In this document: positions 29,579 through 32,462 of the stretch, piece by piece
Layout: each line of letters begins with the position of its first letter
Position numbering within the stretch: the first letter of the stretch is position 1
Source of the DNA: an uncultured Terriglobus sp.
Lineage (GTDB): Bacteria > Acidobacteriota > Terriglobia > Terriglobales > Acidobacteriaceae
Reading direction: 5' to 3'
Assembly (NCBI GenBank): GCA_937873305.1
Contig: CALMOM010000148.1
Span: forward strand, 3,009-35,470
Length of the DNA: 32,462 bases
Position numbers and translations under genes: made by a program
The notes under the pieces: generated by a model
Database searches by the model: none
Seen by the model: only the letters and a program-made list of their open reading frames with translations
What the model was told of the DNA's origin: nothing

Positions 29579-29797
29579 ATGACGAATCTGCAGTTGCTGC
29601 AGTCCATCGGCATTCCATCCGTGCTGATCGTTCTTGGCTGGCTTTCTCAAAGCCAGCGTCTCACGGCTCTCCGCGAGAGCGTGCGTGGGGATATAAACGG
29701 TCTCCGCGACGAGATGAAAGACCTGCGCGGCGAAATGATTTCGCTTCGCGACCAGATGCACGCAGACATGGTGGTGCTGCACGACGCGTCGCCGTGA
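29579..29797 (+). CDS. Small membrane protein with coiled coil
   Basis: A 72-residue protein from ATG 29579, with CGGAGG eight bases upstream; the same frame is open further upstream, but that part lies antisense to the neighbour's start and lacks a start site of its own. Residues ~6-24 (LLQSIGIPSVLIVLGWLSQS) form one membrane helix. The remainder is heptad-like and charged: LRESVRGDINGLRDEMKDLR, then GEMISLRDQMHADMVVLHD, with hydrophobic residues every third or fourth position, a clear coiled coil. It presumably sits in the inner membrane with the coiled coil in the cytoplasm or periplasm. Similar short proteins are common in acidobacteria and have no assigned role that I know. Confidence 0.65.
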   Translation: MTNLQLLQSIGIPSVLIVLGWLSQSQRLTALRESVRGDINGLRDEMKDLRGEMISLRDQMHADMVVLHDASP

Positions 29798-30106
29798 TTG
29801 AGGGCAAGCGCACCTAGGCGCATCGTCCATACAAGCTGGCCAGAGTTTCGAGGGGCGTTCAGGACGTTTCGGAGCGCATGAGTTTAGCCATCTTGACCAG
29901 AGCCTCTTGAAAATTACGGCTCAAGGCCACTGTCCGAAACGAACGACACAATAGTGCTGAAGCTGGGCCATCCAAAATCGGCTGGCTGCTGTACCGTCAT
30001 TACGCATACTCTGCGACCTGACCACCTCGAACGGGACTGGTTGCGCGTGCGATAGGCTGATGCGAGGGATGCTGCGCGCCTTTTCGCAGATTCCAGAGGA
30101 GACGGT
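29798..30106. other. 309-bp spacer before the GH92 gene
   Basis: No gene is supported. It contains a 9-bp inverted repeat, CGTTTCGGA (29865-29873) and TCCGAAACG (29933-29941), 59 bp apart, which may be chance or the arms of a longer element. A TTGACC at 29893-29898 has no matching -10. The ribosome-binding site for the downstream gene (AGAGGAG) is at its right end. Confidence 0.4.
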
Positions 30107-32353
30107 GTGGACGAGAAAGACGTTCTGCGAATGGATCGGCGTGCCTTTTTGCGCAACTCAGGTTTGGCTGCAGCTGCAGTCGTGGCTACGGCAGAGGGTG
30201 CTACCGCAGCTGCTGAGTCCCCTGCGACGTTTGCCGCAAAGGACGCTGCAACAGGCAATACCGCTGATCTCACCACGTTCGTCAACCTTCTGCAGGGCAC
30301 CAACTCCGAGTACGAGTTTTCGCGCGGCAACACCCTGCCCATTGCCGCGATGCCGTTCGGCATGGCGCACTGGACGCTGCAGTCGCGCCCGCGAGACGGC
30401 TGGATGTTCCAGCCCAACGAGCGCCGCCTGCAGGGCTTCCGCCTTACGCACCAGCTTTCGCCGTGGCTGGGCGACTACGGCAACGCCACATTCATGCCGA
30501 CGTGCGGTACCGTGCGGCCAGACCCGGCGGCGCGCGGCAGCTCATTCCGGCCAGAGGAGTCAAAGCTATTGCCGCACAGCATGCAGGTGGAGCTGCTGCG
30601 CTACGGCATTGACGCGGAGCTGATTCCGACCGAGCGTGGCTGCGTCATCACGGCGAAGTTCCGTAAGGCGGGCGACCGCGCGTTCTACTTCGACATTCCC
30701 GGTGAGAAGAACGCGCCAGAGATGCAGCAGGACGCGGCGACGCGCACGCTGCGCTTTACCAGCAGCCACAACAATGGCGGTGTTGCACCCGGATTCGCCA
30801 CGTACTACGTGCTGCGGTTCGCGCAGCCGTGGACCGGTTTTGAACTGCGCACCGTTAAGGACCACCACACCGGCATCGTCTCGCTCCCGCCGGACACGCA
30901 GTCGATGGAAGTGCGCATCGCCACATCGTTCATTTCGTTCGAGCAAGCGCAAATGAACCTAGACCGCGAGATCGGCACCAAGTCTGTCGACGCGCTGCGC
31001 GATGAGGGCAAGGCGGTGTGGAACAAGCACCTGGGCCGCATCGAGATCGGCGGCGCAACGCCGGTGCAGCAGCGCACGTTTTACAGCTGCCTGTACCGCA
31101 CGCTGCTGTTTCCGCGCATGTGGCACGAGCCGGCGGCGGATGGCAGCATGCACCACCGCAGCGCGTTCAACGGCAAGGTCGAGCCGGGCGTGATGTACGC
31201 CGACCACGGCTACTGGGACGTATATCGCGCGTGGTATCCGATGATGACGATCCTGTTCCCGGAGCGGCTTGGCGAGATACTGCAAGCCTGGGTGAACGCG
31301 AGTAAGGAAGGCGGCTGGCTGCCGCAGTTCCCATGCCCTGGGTACCGCGCCTGCATGACGGGCAGCCTCATCGACTCTGTCTTTGGGGACGCGGCGGCAA
31401 AGGGCATCCAGGGCTACGACGTGCAGGCGGCTTACGCCGGCCTAAAGAAGCACGCCACGCAGCCCGGCGATCCTGACGCAGGCTGGGGACGGCGCGGCAT
31501 TACCGAGTACCTGAAGTACGGCTACGCGCCCGCGGGCTTGGTGGACCAGGCTGCCGCCGAGACAGTGGATCAGGCCTACGGCGACTTCTGCATTGCGCAG
31601 GTAGCCAAGGCGGCTGGCCATGCGGATGACGCGGCCATGTTTATGAAGCGGTCGGAGAACTGGAAGCACATCTTCGACACCGGCACCGGCTTTATTCGAG
31701 GCAAGAAGGCGGATGGTACTTGGCTGACGCCGTTCGACCCCATTCAGTGGGGTAATCCGTACGTGGAGGGTGGCCCATGGCAGCATCGCTGGGATGCGCC
31801 GCATGACGAGGACACGCTCATCACCCTGCTGGGCGGCAAGGAAAAGGCGGTCGCCACGCTGGAAGAGATGCTCACCATGGCGCCGGACTTCAACACGGGC
31901 GCGTACGACCAGGAGATCCACGAGATGTCGGAGATGGCTGCCGTCCACTTTGGCCAGTACGCGCACTCAAACCAGCCGGTGCACCACGTGTTGTATGTGT
32001 TTACCGCCGCGGGTCGCCGCGACCGCACCGCGTACTGGGCGCGACGCGTGATGGACGAGCTGTACACGCCGGACACGTTTGCGGGCGACGAGGACACCGG
32101 CAGCATGGCCGCGTGGTACGTGCTCAGCGCGCTGGGCTTTTACCCGCTGTGCCCCGGCAAACCGGAGTATGTGCTGGGTGGCCCGCTGTTCCCACGTGCC
32201 ACGGTGCACATGCCCAACGGCAAGGAACTCGTCGTCGAGCGGGCGGCCAAGGGCAAGGAGGACGGGCCGGTTCGACTAAGTGGTAAGACGCTCACCGCAA
32301 CCATCACCCACGAGGAAGTGCTGGCGGGCGGCAGGCTCAGCTTTCCGGCGTAA
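30107..32353 (+). CDS. Glycoside hydrolase family 92, alpha-mannosidase-like, Tat-exported
   Basis: A 748-residue protein starting at GTG 30107 with AGAGGAG about 5 bases upstream; ATG 30131 is the next choice. The N-terminus MDEKDVLRMDRRAFLRNSGL then AAAAVVATAEGATAAA carries an R-R-x-F-L twin-arginine motif, so export folded by Tat is expected. The GH92 catalytic module follows: EYEFSRGNTLPIAAMPFGMA, LTHQLSPWLGDYGNATFMPT, YADHGYWDVYRAWYPMMTIL and EIHEMSEMAAVHFGQYAHSN. GDEDTGSMAAWYVLSALGFY and PEYVLGGPLFPRATVHMPNG are the acidic catalytic region and the C-terminal sandwich. Known members are calcium-dependent exo-acting alpha-mannosidases that trim mannans and N-glycans, usually 1,2-linked. 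The linkage used here cannot be told. A terminator-like hairpin follows at once. Confidence 0.92.
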   Translation: MDEKDVLRMDRRAFLRNSGLAAAAVVATAEGATAAAESPATFAAKDAATGNTADLTTFVNLLQGTNSEYEFSRGNTLPIAAMPFGMAHWTLQSRPRDGWMFQPNERRLQGFRLTHQLSPWLGDYGNATFMPTCGTVRPDPAARGSSFRPEESKLLPHSMQVELLRYGIDAELIPTERGCVITAKFRKAGDRAFYFDIPGEKNAPEMQQDAATRTLRFTSSHNNGGVAPGFATYYVLRFAQPWTGFELRTVKDHHTGIVSLPPDTQSMEVRIATSFISFEQAQMNLDREIGTKSVDALRDEGKAVWNKHLGRIEIGGATPVQQRTFYSCLYRTLLFPRMWHEPAADGSMHHRSAFNGKVEPGVMYADHGYWDVYRAWYPMMTILFPERLGEILQAWVNASKEGGWLPQFPCPGYRACMTGSLIDSVFGDAAAKGIQGYDVQAAYAGLKKHATQPGDPDAGWGRRGITEYLKYGYAPAGLVDQAAAETVDQAYGDFCIAQVAKAAGHADDAAMFMKRSENWKHIFDTGTGFIRGKKADGTWLTPFDPIQWGNPYVEGGPWQHRWDAPHDEDTLITLLGGKEKAVATLEEMLTMAPDFNTGAYDQEIHEMSEMAAVHFGQYAHSNQPVHHVLYVFTAAGRRDRTAYWARRVMDELYTPDTFAGDEDTGSMAAWYVLSALGFYPLCPGKPEYVLGGPLFPRATVHMPNGKELVVERAAKGKEDGPVRLSGKTLTATITHEEVLAGGRLSFPA

Positions 32354-32359
32354 CGTGAA

Positions 32360-32384
32360 AGGGACCGGCGGTAAGCCGGTCCCT
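32360..32384. terminator. Hairpin between GH92 and the gene at the right edge
   Basis: A perfect 10-bp stem, AGGGACCGGC (32360-32369) and GCCGGTCCCT (32375-32384), around GGTAA. No T run follows, but the position just after the stop and between convergent genes supports a terminator role. Confidence 0.65.
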
Positions 32385-32406
32385 GCTTGCGCTAGGACTG
32401 TGTGTG

Positions 32407-32462
32407 TTAGCGAGGCGTGGTTGAACCGCTGCCGCTCGTTCCCGCACCGTTGCCGCCTGCAC
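32407..32462 (-). CDS. C-terminus of a gene entering from the right edge
   Basis: On the minus strand the last 18 codons read GGNGAGTSGSGSTTPR before TAA at 32407-32409, after two unassigned codons at the edge. The Gly/Ser/Thr-rich tail resembles the disordered end of an exported or cell-surface protein. Too short to identify; the frame is inferred mainly from the stop following the convergent terminator. Confidence 0.45.
   Translation of the reverse strand, partial: AGGNGAGTSGSGSTTPR

Noticed and set aside
29865-29941. 9-bp inverted repeat as possible ends of a small mobile element
   Set aside because: There are no flanking target duplications or coding content between the arms, and the match is short enough to be chance.

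Overview
The window is GC-rich, double-membrane (LPS-type) bacterial chromosome and most likely comes from an acidobacterium of the Terriglobus/Granulicella group. The clues are a cupin almost identical in motif layout to the hydroxynitrile lyase known from Granulicella tundricola, a PEP-CTERM protein, BamA and LptD outer-membrane assembly proteins, a carboxypeptidase-regulatory-like domain protein, an HpnI-like glycosyltransferase, and the palindromic spacer repeats typical of these genomes as I recall them. No tRNA, rRNA operon, CRISPR array, transposase, integrase or phage module was seen, so this reads as resident chromosome.

Layout. 1-6.4 kb: a truncated S9 (DPP-IV type) peptidase, a cupin hydroxynitrile lyase candidate and a TrmJ-like tRNA methyltransferase on the minus strand; then a metallo-beta-lactamase-fold hydrolase and a two-domain cyclophilin on plus; then an EthD-like protein and a Rieske oxygenase on minus. 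6.5-10.1 kb: plus-strand exported or membrane proteins (YceI, S41 peptidase, DUF4126, a small beta-barrel), closed by the RNase P RNA gene on minus. 10.1-13.2 kb: a regulatory-like-domain protein, an APC-type permease and a PEP-CTERM protein. 13.4-20.4 kb: an outer-membrane biogenesis block, bamA (+), an RDD membrane protein (-) and lptD (+), with a strong terminator between the first two and almost no space between the last two.

20.4-23.9 kb is the most system-like part: an XRE regulator overlaps the start of an NfeD-like OB-fold membrane protein, followed by a flotillin and a PspA/IM30 protein. I read it as a self-regulated membrane-stress or lipid-microdomain operon. 23.9-28.0 kb: glyA, a 33-residue membrane ORF, an HpnI-like glycosyltransferase and a NAPE-PLD/UlaG-like hydrolase. 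28.0-28.4 kb is a spacer packed with palindromic repeats. 28.4-32.5 kb: a lipoprotein, a small Cys-containing exported protein, a small TM/coiled-coil protein, a Tat-exported GH92 mannosidase, and the last 18 codons of a gene running in from the right edge.

Start codons were chosen from Shine-Dalgarno spacing and signal-peptide logic; several genes appear to use TTG or GTG. All assignments come from reading the sequence and from remembered family motifs; no database search was done.
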